From an uncultured Anaerolineae bacterium (GTDB lineage: Bacteria > Chloroflexota > Anaerolineae > Promineifilales > Promineifilaceae), in contig CAJQMR010000018.1 in assembly GCA_905479495.1 (NCBI GenBank), positions 1-49,062 of the forward strand: a stretch of 49,062 nt of DNA. The letters run 5' to 3'. The notes beneath the pieces are model-generated. The model saw only the letters and a program-made list of their open reading frames with translations, had not been told where the DNA came from and did not search any database. The position numbers and the translations under genes were made by a program. Shown in pieces: positions 36,616 to 44,614 of this stretch (position 1 is the first letter of the stretch; each line of letters starts with the position of its first letter).

Positions 36616-37497
36616 TCAGAACAAGGCAATTTCCTGGAGCGTTTTGTTTACCAAATTGGCCAGGGCGTTGGCGCTGTTTTCACCAATTTGGTCAGCCGTT
36701 TCCGGCTTGTGCGCCCGGAAGTAAAGGCTGCGCAGGAAATTCTTTACATTTTGCGCCTGACGGTAACAGTCGGGGAACGGCTCTTTCTCTTGGGCCAACG
36801 GCACAAAGCCCGCCAGCCAGGTCTGCACCTCGGAGGGGGTAAGCACTTTGCGCCCCAGCGCAGCAATGACAGGCGTCACCAGCCGCTCATCCTCCAGGTG
36901 AACGAAGACGATTTTGGATTCGGCCGTTTTTTGCCGGATGCTGTTCAGGATTTCCAATAGGTCTTCGCTTTCCATCTCTTTGCACCGCACCAAATCGTCC
37001 AACGCATCGGCCGTGTGGGCCACGGCGTGGGCCCAGCCTTTTGGTTCGCCTGCTTCGTCTTCATCCAGGACAAAACCACGCAAATCTTGCTCTTTCTCCA
37101 AGTAGTCGAGCAGTTTCACTTTCAGTTCGCGCAGCTCGTAGGGCATGAGGAACGGCCGTTGCCGATGCTTACTCAAAATCAATGGGACGAGCAAAGCCGA
37201 AAAGCTGCGCATAAACACAGAGTCCGTGCCCGACTCGCCCAGCTTGTAAAATAAATGATCCTCTGTGAGCAGCTGACGCAGCAGTGTTTTGAGATCATCG
37301 TCTTCAAACTTATCCGCCAGAATCCAGGTAGCCAGCGTGCTGTAAATTAAATCATCACGCAGCTCCGCGTCCGGGCAGCCCAGATGGGGCAGCATTTCTT
37401 GGGCACGCGGCAGCGCCTTCGCCTGCTCTGGCAGAGCAAATTCATTATCGGCAATCTCGTAAAGTTGATCTTTTAAAGCACGTTCACTCAAGCGCAT
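36616..37497 (-). CDS. DUF2785-type protein
   Basis: 293 residues from ATG 37497 (MRLSERALKDQLYEIAD). Reading further upstream would only translate the GGAGATT repeat. FYKLGESGTDSVFMRSFSALLVPLI, LDYLEKEQDLRGFV and GWAHAVAHTADALDDL match the DUF2785 family. The fold is all-helical; the biochemical role is unknown. Start support is weak: no ribosome binding site is seen, and the perfect hairpin at 37514-37575 lies just upstream. Confidence 0.78.
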   Translation of the reverse strand: MRLSERALKDQLYEIADNEFALPEQAKALPRAQEMLPHLGCPDAELRDDLIYSTLATWILADKFEDDDLKTLLRQLLTEDHLFYKLGESGTDSVFMRSFSALLVPLILSKHRQRPFLMPYELRELKVKLLDYLEKEQDLRGFVLDEDEAGEPKGWAHAVAHTADALDDLVRCKEMESEDLLEILNSIRQKTAESKIVFVHLEDERLVTPVIAALGRKVLTPSEVQTWLAGFVPLAQEKEPFPDCYRQAQNVKNFLRSLYFRAHKPETADQIGENSANALANLVNKTLQEIALF

Positions 37498-37513
37498 AAT
37501 ATTTTGGGAGATT

Positions 37514-37575
37514 GGAGAATTGGAGATTAGAGATTGCCCAACCTCCAATCTCCAATCTCTAATCTCCAATTCTCC
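37514..37575. repeat. Perfect 23-bp GGAGATT-word hairpin
   Basis: An arm beginning GGAGAATTGGAGATTAG (37514-37536) is exactly complementary to 37553-37575, with a 16-base loop. The right arm provides the last codons and the stop of the MazG-like gene (37559). The left arm lies 17 bases before the DUF2785 start, so it separates two same-strand genes. Confidence 0.88.
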
Positions 37576-38020
37576 CGTTCACTTGATTCTCAATCACCCC
37601 TCGCACATCGGCGGGTTGCCAGCCGGGTGGCTTGAGGATTTTGCCATCGGCGCGGCGCGGGCCACCCGCTTTGCTCAGGTTGGCGCGGTGAACCTCGGCA
37701 AAAACGGCGTCAGGATCAACGCCACAGGCCAGAATGGCACCATAGGTCACGTAGAGCAAATCTGTCAGTTCATGCACCCACTCTGTCACATCGGCAGGTT
37801 GGGTATGATTGTCTGCTTGGAGAACGGCCGTTAACTGTTCCCACGCCTCCGTTGCTTCTTCAAACTCCTCCTGGAGCAGCTTTTGGCGCAGCTGCAATAT
37901 TTCCAGCGAAGGCACCACCGGTTTGGGCGGCACGGGTGCGCCAACGGCATCGTGAAATTCAACAATCTTTTCGGCATTAGACAATCCCGGTTGGGGGATG
38001 GGTGGTTTAGTTGGTTCCAT
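37559..38020 (-). CDS. MazG-like nucleotide pyrophosphohydrolase domain protein
   Basis: 153 residues. All-alpha NTP-pyrophosphohydrolase type: the EEFEEATEAW helix and the HELTDLLYVTYGAILACGVDPDAVFAEVHRANLSK segment hold the acidic metal-binding residues. The C-terminal RRADGKILKPPGW tail is typical of the group. It probably hydrolyses a non-canonical or damaged nucleotide. Its start overlaps the HAD gene by 14 bases, so the two are coupled. The last residues and the TAG stop are encoded by the hairpin, suggesting the original C-terminus was altered. Confidence 0.82.
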   Translation of the reverse strand: MEPTKPPIPQPGLSNAEKIVEFHDAVGAPVPPKPVVPSLEILQLRQKLLQEEFEEATEAWEQLTAVLQADNHTQPADVTEWVHELTDLLYVTYGAILACGVDPDAVFAEVHRANLSKAGGPRRADGKILKPPGWQPADVRGVIENQVNGRIGD

Positions 38021-38672
38021 TCATTACCTCGGTGATGAGCTGGCTGAGCGGCATGTCGGTGAGGGCATTCAGACGGTGATCGGCATGGTCCAGATTGAGA
38101 TCGCGAGTCATTTCGTTGGGAACGGCCGTACACCACAAACCGGCTTCTTTGGCCGCCGTCACCCCATTGGGCGAATCTTCCAGCGCCAGCCCCTCGTGTG
38201 GCCAGATGCCCAGCGCTGCAATGGCTGCTTGATACACAGCTGGGTTTGGCTTGCCCACACCACCCACATCGTCGGAGCAGAAAATCAGTTCAAACTGATC
38301 AAACAAGCCCAGCCGCTGCAAATGGCCATCCACCCATTTATGGTCGGAGCTGGAAGCAATGGCGATTTTTAGCCCCAGGGCGCGTGCTTCTGCCAGGTAC
38401 GCTTCTACACCAGGCAAGATGGTTTGGGCAGCCAACAATTCATTATCCCGCGCTTTGCGCTGCGCCCAAACGGCATCCCGATCAATCGGCCGTCCCAGCA
38501 ATTCTTCTAGATGTAAATACGGATTGAAGGTGATGGTGCCAATCTGGGCGTTCCACACCGCGCGTGACAGCTCCACGCCATGGGCCGCATATGTTTCTTG
38601 CCAGGAAATAAAATCAGGGGTTTCAGAGTCGAAGATCAGGCCGTCAAAGTCAAAAATTAATGCTTGAATCAT
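38007..38672 (-). CDS. HAD-superfamily phosphatase / phosphoglucomutase-like
   Basis: 221 residues, HAD subfamily IA. DFDGLIFDSE (catalytic Asp8 and Asp10), a helical cap at about 15-85, IASSS (motif II), GKPNP (Lys of motif III) and LEDSPNG (motif IV). It acts on small phosphorylated metabolites; beta-phosphoglucomutase or a sugar-phosphatase are the usual choices. A -10 hexamer TATAAT ends six bases before the ATG and there is no ribosome binding site, so the mRNA is probably leaderless. It leads the HAD-MazG pair. Confidence 0.88.
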   Translation of the reverse strand: MIQALIFDFDGLIFDSETPDFISWQETYAAHGVELSRAVWNAQIGTITFNPYLHLEELLGRPIDRDAVWAQRKARDNELLAAQTILPGVEAYLAEARALGLKIAIASSSDHKWVDGHLQRLGLFDQFELIFCSDDVGGVGKPNPAVYQAAIAALGIWPHEGLALEDSPNGVTAAKEAGLWCTAVPNEMTRDLNLDHADHRLNALTDMPLSQLITEVMNGTN

Positions 38673-38678
38673 GGGGGG

Positions 38679-38684
38679 ATTATA
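38679..38684 (-). promoter_or_regulatory. -10 TATAAT for a leaderless HAD transcript
   Basis: Minus-strand TATAAT followed by CCCCCC and then the ATG at 38672. The expected start of transcription coincides with the A of the ATG. The -35 region is not recognisable. Confidence 0.6.
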
Positions 38685-38693
38685 CTGGTTTTA

Positions 38694-38753
38694 GCCACAG
38701 AGGACACAGAGGAGAAAGAGAAAAATCTCTAAAATCTGTGTGCCCTTTGTGGC
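38694..38753. repeat. CACAGAG-word inverted repeat between HAD and TSUP genes
   Basis: GCCACAGAGGACACAGAGGA (38694-38713) faces TCTGTGTGCCCTTTGTGGC (38735-38753). It has the same word family and outline as 26123-26182. It ends three bases before the TSUP stop codon. Confidence 0.8.
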
Positions 38754-38756
38754 AAA

Positions 38757-39554
38757 TTAGCCAAACAGCAAGCTGATTACGCTTTGGCCCAGGACCAGTT
38801 GGAGGCCGACCAGCAGCAAGATCACGTAGACAACGCGGTTGAACCACAGCTCGCTGAAGCGTTTGTTCAGCCAGACGCCCAGCCGGGTGCCGATAAACAG
38901 TACGGGCAGCAGCAAAACCATCACGGTGAGGTTGCCCACGACCAACAAACCAAGCAGGGCATAGGGAATGAGCTTAACCAGATTGACAATGAAGAAGAAA
39001 ACGGCCGTTGTCCCCACAAACAAATTACGCGGCAGCTTTTGCGGCAGCATGTAAATCATCATCGGCGGACCGCCGACGTGAGCCAGGGTGGAGACAAAGC
39101 CGGAAGTAGTGCCAAGAATAAAACCAATGGTGGGAGACGGCCGTTTCTGTTCCACCACCTGCAAAATGCGGCTGCGCACCGCCTGGTACAACACAAACGC
39201 CAGAGCAATCACGCCAATCCCCAGCTTCAGTACCCGATCCTGGTCGCTAAACTGGCGGAAGAAAAGAGCCCCCAGCAAAATACCCAACAGTGCCCCCGGC
39301 AGCAAAACACGCAGGCTCTGCTTGTCTACCTGATCATAATAGTGGCGCACGGCAAACACATCCGCCAGCAGCAGGATGGGCAGCAGCAGCGCCGCCGCTT
39401 CTGGCACCGGCATCACCAACGACAACAGCGGCGTGGCAATCACCCCCGGCCCGCCGCCAAACCCGGCCTTGGAGACGCCAATCAGCAGCGCTGTTGTCAC
39501 CGCGGCCAGCCAGAACTGAGGCGGGTAAATTGGAAGTTGAAAGAGTGATGGCAT
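38757..39554 (-). CDS. TSUP family (TauE/SafE) membrane exporter
   Basis: 265 residues, almost wholly hydrophobic with seven or eight membrane helices. VSKAGFGGGPGVIATPLL near residue 28 and the second half TSGFVSTLAHVGGPPMMIYML are the paired family motifs. Relatives export sulfite, sulfoacetate or other small organic anions; no neighbour points to a substrate. It begins 12 bases after the TPR-like gene, so they are likely one transcript. A long reading frame on the other strand (38784-39548), rich in Gln and His, is a shadow. Confidence 0.88.
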   Translation of the reverse strand: MPSLFQLPIYPPQFWLAAVTTALLIGVSKAGFGGGPGVIATPLLSLVMPVPEAAALLLPILLLADVFAVRHYYDQVDKQSLRVLLPGALLGILLGALFFRQFSDQDRVLKLGIGVIALAFVLYQAVRSRILQVVEQKRPSPTIGFILGTTSGFVSTLAHVGGPPMMIYMLPQKLPRNLFVGTTAVFFFIVNLVKLIPYALLGLLVVGNLTVMVLLLPVLFIGTRLGVWLNKRFSELWFNRVVYVILLLVGLQLVLGQSVISLLFG

Positions 39555-39566
39555 AAAAGAGGAGTG

Positions 39567-40640
39567 TCAGTCGGCAAATCGCTCGTCATCGTCCTCATCA
39601 CCGTCGTCAAACAGGGGAGGATTGGAGAGATAGCTAAGTAGATATTGCTTGAGGAACAGTTCTTGCTGCGGATCATCGATTTCTAGCAGCAGATATTGAG
39701 CCCATTCGGGAAATTGGCTGGTATCAATGTCGCCGCTTTCTAGCTTATCGAGGTAGCTCCAGTCAACGGCCGTATCCCAACCATCATCTTCAGGCAGTAC
39801 CGCCAACACCTCATTCACCCGGGCAATCAGCTCCTCTTGTACCGGGGAAGGTAGTTTAAAATCATCCGGTAGCTTTTCCAAGTTTGGGGGAATGTGCTCA
39901 AATGGCGCATCGTAGCGGTCTGGATCGGCGGCAAATTCGGGATCGATCTGGGCCATCATTTGGCGATAGCGACGGCCGTGTGAGGAAGCGCGCGGCGGAA
40001 TCCAGGGGATACGATCCTGATGGTCACGCCACCAACGAACCTCCGCCCAAAGGCGACGGCCGTCTGCCGACTGTGGGAATTGAGCCAGCAACATCTCCAA
40101 CACATCGACAGATTCGGCAAAATAGCCTTGATCCGCGTAAAGATGCCCAACCCAGAGCATGGCCACTTCTGCCTTGGCCGTGCGCTTGAATGCTTCCAGG
40201 AAGATAGGCCAGGCCATCTCGCTGCCACGTGCCTGCCCCAGCAAATAATCTTGCAGCAGCTGGCCACGTCCTTCCTCCAACATTTCCCGCACGTCCTCAG
40301 GAATCACATCATCACTGTCTACCGATTCATCATACTGCCGGTAGCGCCCTTCCCAGCGGCTGGTGTAGCGAAACGAAAGCGCCAGCCGCCGCCGCTGCTG
40401 CCAGGGGCGATCATCCCATTCATCCACATGACGGCCTATTGCCTTGCGATTGTCTCGAATAAGCCAGGGATCGCTAAATGCTTCCAGGACCAATTCGGCC
40501 GCCTCTTTTAGCTCTGGAAACCGGGCCAGCACCTCAAAACAGAGCGCCGCCGCATCCATGTGACCATAATCATCTTCTTGCAGCAGGGCGCGTGCTTGCG
40601 TTAGCCGCTGCGACACATATTCTGGATATTTTTCTACCAT
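39567..40640 (-). CDS. TPR-like protein of unknown function
   Basis: 357 residues, soluble and acidic, with an acidic tail (FDDGDEDDDERFAD). Helical pairs such as AALCFEVLARFPELKEAAELVLEAF and AMLWVGHLYADQGYFAESVDVLEMLLAQFPQSADG look like tetratricopeptide repeats. A conserved-looking central block (WDDRPWQQRRRLALSFRY) is not known to me. The start ATG 40640 has GGAG upstream. It is first in a two-gene unit with the TSUP exporter. Confidence 0.75.
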   Translation of the reverse strand: MVEKYPEYVSQRLTQARALLQEDDYGHMDAAALCFEVLARFPELKEAAELVLEAFSDPWLIRDNRKAIGRHVDEWDDRPWQQRRRLALSFRYTSRWEGRYRQYDESVDSDDVIPEDVREMLEEGRGQLLQDYLLGQARGSEMAWPIFLEAFKRTAKAEVAMLWVGHLYADQGYFAESVDVLEMLLAQFPQSADGRRLWAEVRWWRDHQDRIPWIPPRASSHGRRYRQMMAQIDPEFAADPDRYDAPFEHIPPNLEKLPDDFKLPSPVQEELIARVNEVLAVLPEDDGWDTAVDWSYLDKLESGDIDTSQFPEWAQYLLLEIDDPQQELFLKQYLLSYLSNPPLFDDGDEDDDERFAD

Positions 40641-40801
40641 TTGAATCTCCGCGCGAAAGTTCCTGGCTGGGATTATAACAGGGATTGGTTAGAATTGAGA
40701 CTGCATTCTCTGTCTTTCCCTCATTGAAATTGTAGGCATGTTTTTGCAGATCTGACACCAGCAACGATTTTAGGCGCTTATCCTCAGGAGGATTACCATC
40801 G

Positions 40802-41914
40802 ATGAACAAGATTATGGAACTGCCCTTCAGCAAAGGGCTGGATTTGTGTGAACAGTTTTTTCAGGAAGCGGTACGGCCGTTGCTGGACCACCATTTCCCT
40901 ACCTTGCGCTATGCTGCGGGGCGGCTGGGCGGCGGTTCCGATGTGCTGGGCTTCGATACACCGCAATCCCGCGACCATGATTGGGGGCCGCGCGGTACCC
41001 TCTTTTTGGCCGAAGCTGATTTTGCCAAACACGCCCCAGCCATTGAGCAAATGCTGCGGGACCATTTGCCCCTGACGTTTCGGGGCTATCCCACCCATTA
41101 CGGCCGTCACCCCGATGGCAGCCTCAACCTGGCATTCATTGACGCGGGGCCGGTCAACCATATGATCGAGATCACCACTGCCGCCCGGTTTGCCCAGGCT
41201 TATTTGGCGCTGGACATCAGCCAACCGCTGCGGCCAGTGAACTGGCTTTGTTTGCCCTCACAACGATTGGCCACGGTGAGAAACGGCCGTCTCTTCCACG
41301 ACAGCCTCGGCGAAATGAGCCAACTGCGGCAAACACTCCACTTTTACCCGCACGATATCTGGCTCTACCTGCTGGCCGGGCAGTGGACCCGCATCGCGCA
41401 GGAAGATGTCTTTGTCAGCCGCACTGGGGATGTGGGTGATGATCTTGGCTCGCGACTGATCGCCGCCCGGCAGGTACGCAACATCATGCGGCAAGCCTTT
41501 CTGCTGGGAAAAAAGTATGCGCCGTATTTCAAATGGTTTGGCACCGCTTTTGCCCAACTGGACTGCGCGGCCGATCTGACGCCTTTGTTTGACCGCACCT
41601 GGCAGGCAGAAAACTGGCAAGCGCGTGAAGCCGCGCTTAATGAAGCGTATCTTTACCTGGCCCGATGGCACAACAAGCTGCAACTAACTGAGCCGCTGCC
41701 TGCCGAAGTGGGGTTCTTTCATGAACGGCCGTATCGCGTCATTACCTCTGAACAATACGCCGACGCCCTCTACGAACAAATTCAGGACCCGAAGGTACGC
41801 GTTTTGCCGCAAGGGTTGGGCAATCTAGACCAGATCTCCGATTCCACCAATATCCTCTCTGCCGCCTGGCGCTTCCCCAAATTTGCCTCCCTCTTCGACG
41901 CCGACAATTCATAA
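40802..41914 (+). CDS. DUF4037 nucleotidyltransferase-fold protein
   Basis: 370 residues. The N-terminal AGRLGGGSDVLGFDTPQSRDHDWGPR holds the Gly-Ser and Asp-x-Asp arrangement of nucleotidyltransferases, and the rest matches DUF4037 (RGYPTHYG, HDIWLYLLAGQWTRIAQEDVFVSR, VRNIMRQAFLLGKKYAPYFKWFGTAF). It may transfer a nucleotide or act on an aminoglycoside-like substrate; neither is shown. The start ATG has AGGAGG about 10 bases upstream. An in-frame ATG at 40814 is a possible alternative. Confidence 0.82.
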   Translation: MNKIMELPFSKGLDLCEQFFQEAVRPLLDHHFPTLRYAAGRLGGGSDVLGFDTPQSRDHDWGPRGTLFLAEADFAKHAPAIEQMLRDHLPLTFRGYPTHYGRHPDGSLNLAFIDAGPVNHMIEITTAARFAQAYLALDISQPLRPVNWLCLPSQRLATVRNGRLFHDSLGEMSQLRQTLHFYPHDIWLYLLAGQWTRIAQEDVFVSRTGDVGDDLGSRLIAARQVRNIMRQAFLLGKKYAPYFKWFGTAFAQLDCAADLTPLFDRTWQAENWQAREAALNEAYLYLARWHNKLQLTEPLPAEVGFFHERPYRVITSEQYADALYEQIQDPKVRVLPQGLGNLDQISDSTNILSAAWRFPKFASLFDADNS

Positions 41915-41917
41915 AGA

Positions 41918-41975
41918 GCATGATGCGTGAAACGTGATAAGCTGCTGCTCACACGTCACGTTTCAGGCATCATGC
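41918..41975. repeat. GCATGATGCGTGAAACGTG inverted repeat
   Basis: The arm 41918-41936 faces CACGTTTCAGGCATCATGC (41957-41975). It begins 3 bases after the DUF4037 stop and may end that transcript. A degenerate relative (CGTGATGCCTGAACCGTGAT) lies at 44561-44580. Confidence 0.75.
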
Positions 41976-42111
41976 TTCTCCTGTTCTTCTCCCATTTATG
42001 AGCTAAACCTTAACGAAACCATTGCAAAACAAGTACAAAACTCAAACTCGGTCGTAATTCTGTGCAAAGGGTAAACAAATCACCCAAGCCTGAAAATCGG
42101 CAAAACTGGTT

Positions 42112-42125
42112 TTTGTGCGCACAAA
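42112..42125. promoter_or_regulatory. Palindrome TTTGTGCGCACAAA, possible operator
   Basis: A perfect 14-base palindrome about 90 bases before the fasciclin ATG, in an AT-rich gap (41976-42212) that otherwise shows only a GGACAC...GTGTCC pair near 42153-42182. It could bind a dimeric regulator. No promoter could be assigned with confidence. Confidence 0.4.
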
Positions 42126-42212
42126 GCCAATATTTCTAACAAGGTATACCGGACACAAACACGCTAACAAACTATCGTGTCCACAGACAACTAAATGGAG
42201 TAGAAGAACATC

Positions 42213-43673
42213 ATGAAAAACCTAAGAAACCTAATTTTATTGCTCATCTTTGGCCTGCTGCTGGCCGCCTGTGGTGCCAGCGCTGAAGAGACGCCAGAAC
42301 CAACGGCCGAACCCACCGTCGCCCCAACCGAAGAAGCGATGGAAGAAGATGAAATGGTTGAGGAAGAAATGGATGAAGAAATGGCCATGGATTCCATCGT
42401 AGACATTGCCGTGGCCGACGGCCGTTTCACCACCCTGGTCACTGCACTTGAAGCTGCTGGCCTGGCTGAAACATTGGCTGGTGAAGGCGAATTCACCGTC
42501 TTTGCTCCCACCGACGACGCATTTGCCGCTCTGCCGGAGGGCACTGTGCCCAGCCTGCTGGAAGATCCCGAAGGCGCATTAACCGACGTGCTGCTTTATC
42601 ATGTTGTTGAGGGCACAGTCATGGCTGAAACCGTTGTGACTTTGGAATCGGCGACAACGCTGCAAGGGGAAGACGTCTCCATTATAGTTACTGACGGCAG
42701 CGTCTTCTTAAATGATACCGTACAGGTCATCATCACCGACATCGAAGCTTCCAACGGTGTGATTCATGTCGTTGACGCCGTGCTGCTGCCGCCCAGCATG
42801 ACGGCCGAAGAAGAAATGCCTTCCATCACGGAAATTGCCGTTGAAGACGGCCGTTTCACCACCCTGGTCACCGCCCTTGAAGCTGCTGGCCTGGCGGAAA
42901 CACTCGCTGGCGAAGGCGAATTTACCGTCTTTGCCCCAACTGATGACGCGTTTGCCGCCCTGCCTGAAGGCACCGTCGCGGCCTTACTGGAAGATCCCGA
43001 AGGCGCGTTAACTGACGTATTGCTTTATCACGTTGCCGCAGGCGTTGTACCCGCTGAAACAGTGGTGACTTTGGCCTCGGCCACAACGCTGCAAGGGGAA
43101 GATGTGACTATTGCGGTTGAAGATGGCAACGTGATTCTGAACGATTCGGTTCAGGTCATTATTACCGACATTGCTGCCGCCAACGGCATCATTCACGTCA
43201 TTGATGGTGTGCTGCTGCCGCCCAGCATGAGCGCCGCAGCAGATGAAGAGATGATGGACGCACCTTCCATCACGGACATTGCGGTTGAAGACGGCCGTTT
43301 CACCACCCTTGTGGCGGCCCTGGAAGCAGCTGGTCTGGCGGAAACCCTCGCGGGCGAAGGTGAATTTACCGTCTTTGCCCCAACCGATGACGCCTTTGCC
43401 GCCCTGCCCGAAGGCACCGTTGCCACACTATTGGAGGACCCGGAAGGAGCCCTGACTGATATTCTGCTTTACCATGTTGTTGCCGGTATTGTTCCCGCCG
43501 AAGCAGTGGTGACGCTGGATTCAGCCACAACGCTTTCTGGTGAAGAAGTCACCATTACCGTTACAGATGGCAATGTCTTCTTGAACGATACGGTGCAGGT
43601 CATCATCACTGACATTCAGGCCTCTAATGGCATTATCCACGTCATTGACGCCGTACTTCTGCCCCAATCCTAA
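42213..43673 (+). CDS. Fasciclin (FAS1) lipoprotein with three tandem domains
   Basis: 486 residues. The signal peptide ends in the lipobox LLAAC near residue 20, followed by a Glu/Met/Pro-rich linker to about 60. Three nearly identical FAS1 domains follow (about 61-196, 205-342, 350-485), each with GEFTVFAPTDDAFAALPEGTV and a VIITDI-ASNGIIHVIDAVLLP end. FAS1 domains mediate adhesion or bind matrix, so a cell-surface role is likely. The copies are also very alike in DNA, offset by 429 and 444 bases, pointing to recent duplication. Each carries one ACGGCCGT at the same codons (DGR). A strong terminator follows. Confidence 0.93.
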   Translation: MKNLRNLILLLIFGLLLAACGASAEETPEPTAEPTVAPTEEAMEEDEMVEEEMDEEMAMDSIVDIAVADGRFTTLVTALEAAGLAETLAGEGEFTVFAPTDDAFAALPEGTVPSLLEDPEGALTDVLLYHVVEGTVMAETVVTLESATTLQGEDVSIIVTDGSVFLNDTVQVIITDIEASNGVIHVVDAVLLPPSMTAEEEMPSITEIAVEDGRFTTLVTALEAAGLAETLAGEGEFTVFAPTDDAFAALPEGTVAALLEDPEGALTDVLLYHVAAGVVPAETVVTLASATTLQGEDVTIAVEDGNVILNDSVQVIITDIAAANGIIHVIDGVLLPPSMSAAADEEMMDAPSITDIAVEDGRFTTLVAALEAAGLAETLAGEGEFTVFAPTDDAFAALPEGTVATLLEDPEGALTDILLYHVVAGIVPAEAVVTLDSATTLSGEEVTITVTDGNVFLNDTVQVIITDIQASNGIIHVIDAVLLPQS

Positions 43674-43706
43674 GCCCAAATTCTTAACGATTTTCTCCTT
43701 CTAAAT

Positions 43707-43738
43707 AAAAACACCCTGGCTGAAACCAGGGTGTTTTT
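43707..43738 (+). terminator. Rho-independent terminator of the fasciclin gene
   Basis: A perfect 13-bp stem (AAAAACACCCTGG with CCAGGGTGTTTTT), a 6-base loop, then ATTTTTTT. It lies 33 bases after the stop. Confidence 0.93.
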
Positions 43739-43790
43739 ATTTTTTGTTCAGGTTACAAACGGCCAAATGCACAGGTTTTTCGCCAATATA

Positions 43791-43818
43791 TTGACAAAAG
43801 TTGTGCAAATGGTATAAT
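43791..43818 (+). promoter_or_regulatory. Perfect consensus sigma-70-like promoter
   Basis: TTGACA (43791-43796), 16-base spacer, TATAAT (43813-43818). Transcription should begin near 43825, at the edge of the SDR remnant, and run into the SRPBCC gene at 44068. It is the best match to consensus in the window. Confidence 0.8.
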
Positions 43819-43822
43819 TCCA

Positions 43823-44014
43823 ATTATTGCTTCCCTGCAAAAAGAGCTGTGCGGCAAAAAAATCACGTTGGTTCGCCCGGGCGCTGTAGCCACACCATTT
43901 TTGGATAAACTGCCCCTGAACCTGCCCAAGAACGCGGCTTCGCCTGCAAAAGTCGCCAAACGTATCCTGGCGGCGTATGATGAAGGGCACAGTGGGCAGC
44001 TCGACCTGATCTAA
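43823..44014 (+). pseudogene. C-terminal remnant of a short-chain dehydrogenase/reductase
   Basis: An open frame of 63 codons to a TAA at 44012 has no start codon but reads SLQKELCGKKITLVRPGAV, then ATPFLDKLPLNLPKNAASP, then AKVAKRILAAYDEGHSGQL. This is the usual last quarter of an SDR (helix, PG-x-V-x-T-P-F, SP-x-x-VA-x-x-I). The Rossmann motif and YxxxK catalytic site are missing. The homology stops near the promoter at 43791-43818. It is best read as a truncated gene now lying in the leader of the next gene. Confidence 0.75.
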
Positions 44015-44021
44015 AAAAATA

Positions 44022-44051
44022 TAATTGAGTAATTTTGTAACTACTCAATTA
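44022..44051. repeat. TAATTGAGTA inverted repeat
   Basis: TAATTGAGTA (44022-44031) pairs with TACTCAATTA (44042-44051). It is a short member of the family at 34292-34340, located between the SDR remnant stop and the SRPBCC start. Confidence 0.75.
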
Positions 44052-44067
44052 CAAGCGAGACACAATC

Positions 44068-44565
44068 ATGCCTGTATTTGATTTTAAGTTCACTGTAGAT
44101 GCACCGCTAACGGCCGTATCCAATTTCCACCACGACACGCGCATCCTCAAAAAGCTGTCGCCGCCACCCATCTTTGTCCAAATTCACCGCTTTGAACCCA
44201 TGGGCGAAGCGTCCGAAGCAGAGTTTACGCTCTGGTTTGGTCCTCTGCCGCTGCGTTGGCTAGCTATCCATACCAATGTGTCCGTGAACGGCTTCACCGA
44301 CACGCAAGCCCGGGGGCCGCTAAAATATTGGCAGCATACACACCGGTTTACGGCCGTATCTCCCCAAACAACCCAGGTCCACGAACATATCGAATATAGC
44401 CACAAATCTGGGCTGCCCGGCTTGCTCACCCGGCTGCTGTTCAACAAAGCCGGACTATATGGTCTATTCACTGCCCGTAAATGGCTCACGCGCTGGCACG
44501 TCCGCCAACAACAAAAAGAAACGCACATCTCATCAGCAGAAAATTTTGAATCAAGTGAAGCGTGA
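44068..44565 (+). CDS. SRPBCC (START/Bet v1-like) family protein
   Basis: 165 residues. It begins FDFKFTVDAPLTAVSNFHHD, the usual first strand and helix of the SRPBCC fold, and ends in a long amphipathic helix (PGLLTRLLFNKAGLYGLFTARKWLTRWHVRQQ). The fold has a large cavity for hydrophobic ligands and includes cyclases, dehydratases and lipid carriers. With an SDR remnant before it and DUF1295 and a CrtI-like oxidoreductase after it, a lipid or isoprenoid substrate is plausible. Confidence 0.75.
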   Translation: MPVFDFKFTVDAPLTAVSNFHHDTRILKKLSPPPIFVQIHRFEPMGEASEAEFTLWFGPLPLRWLAIHTNVSVNGFTDTQARGPLKYWQHTHRFTAVSPQTTQVHEHIEYSHKSGLPGLLTRLLFNKAGLYGLFTARKWLTRWHVRQQQKETHISSAENFESSEA

Positions 44566-44614
44566 TGCCTGAACCGTGATTTTTCATGTTTCACGTCTTA
44601 GCAAAGGAACTATC

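Noticed and set aside
37498..37569. N-terminal extension of the DUF2785 protein from 37569
   Set aside because: It translates only the GGAGATT hairpin and has no similarity to family members.
38784..39548. A 254-codon plus-strand ORF rich in Gln and His
   Set aside because: It is the antisense shadow of the TSUP transporter, whose membrane helices and family motifs are clear; the composition is an artefact of hydrophobic codons read backwards.
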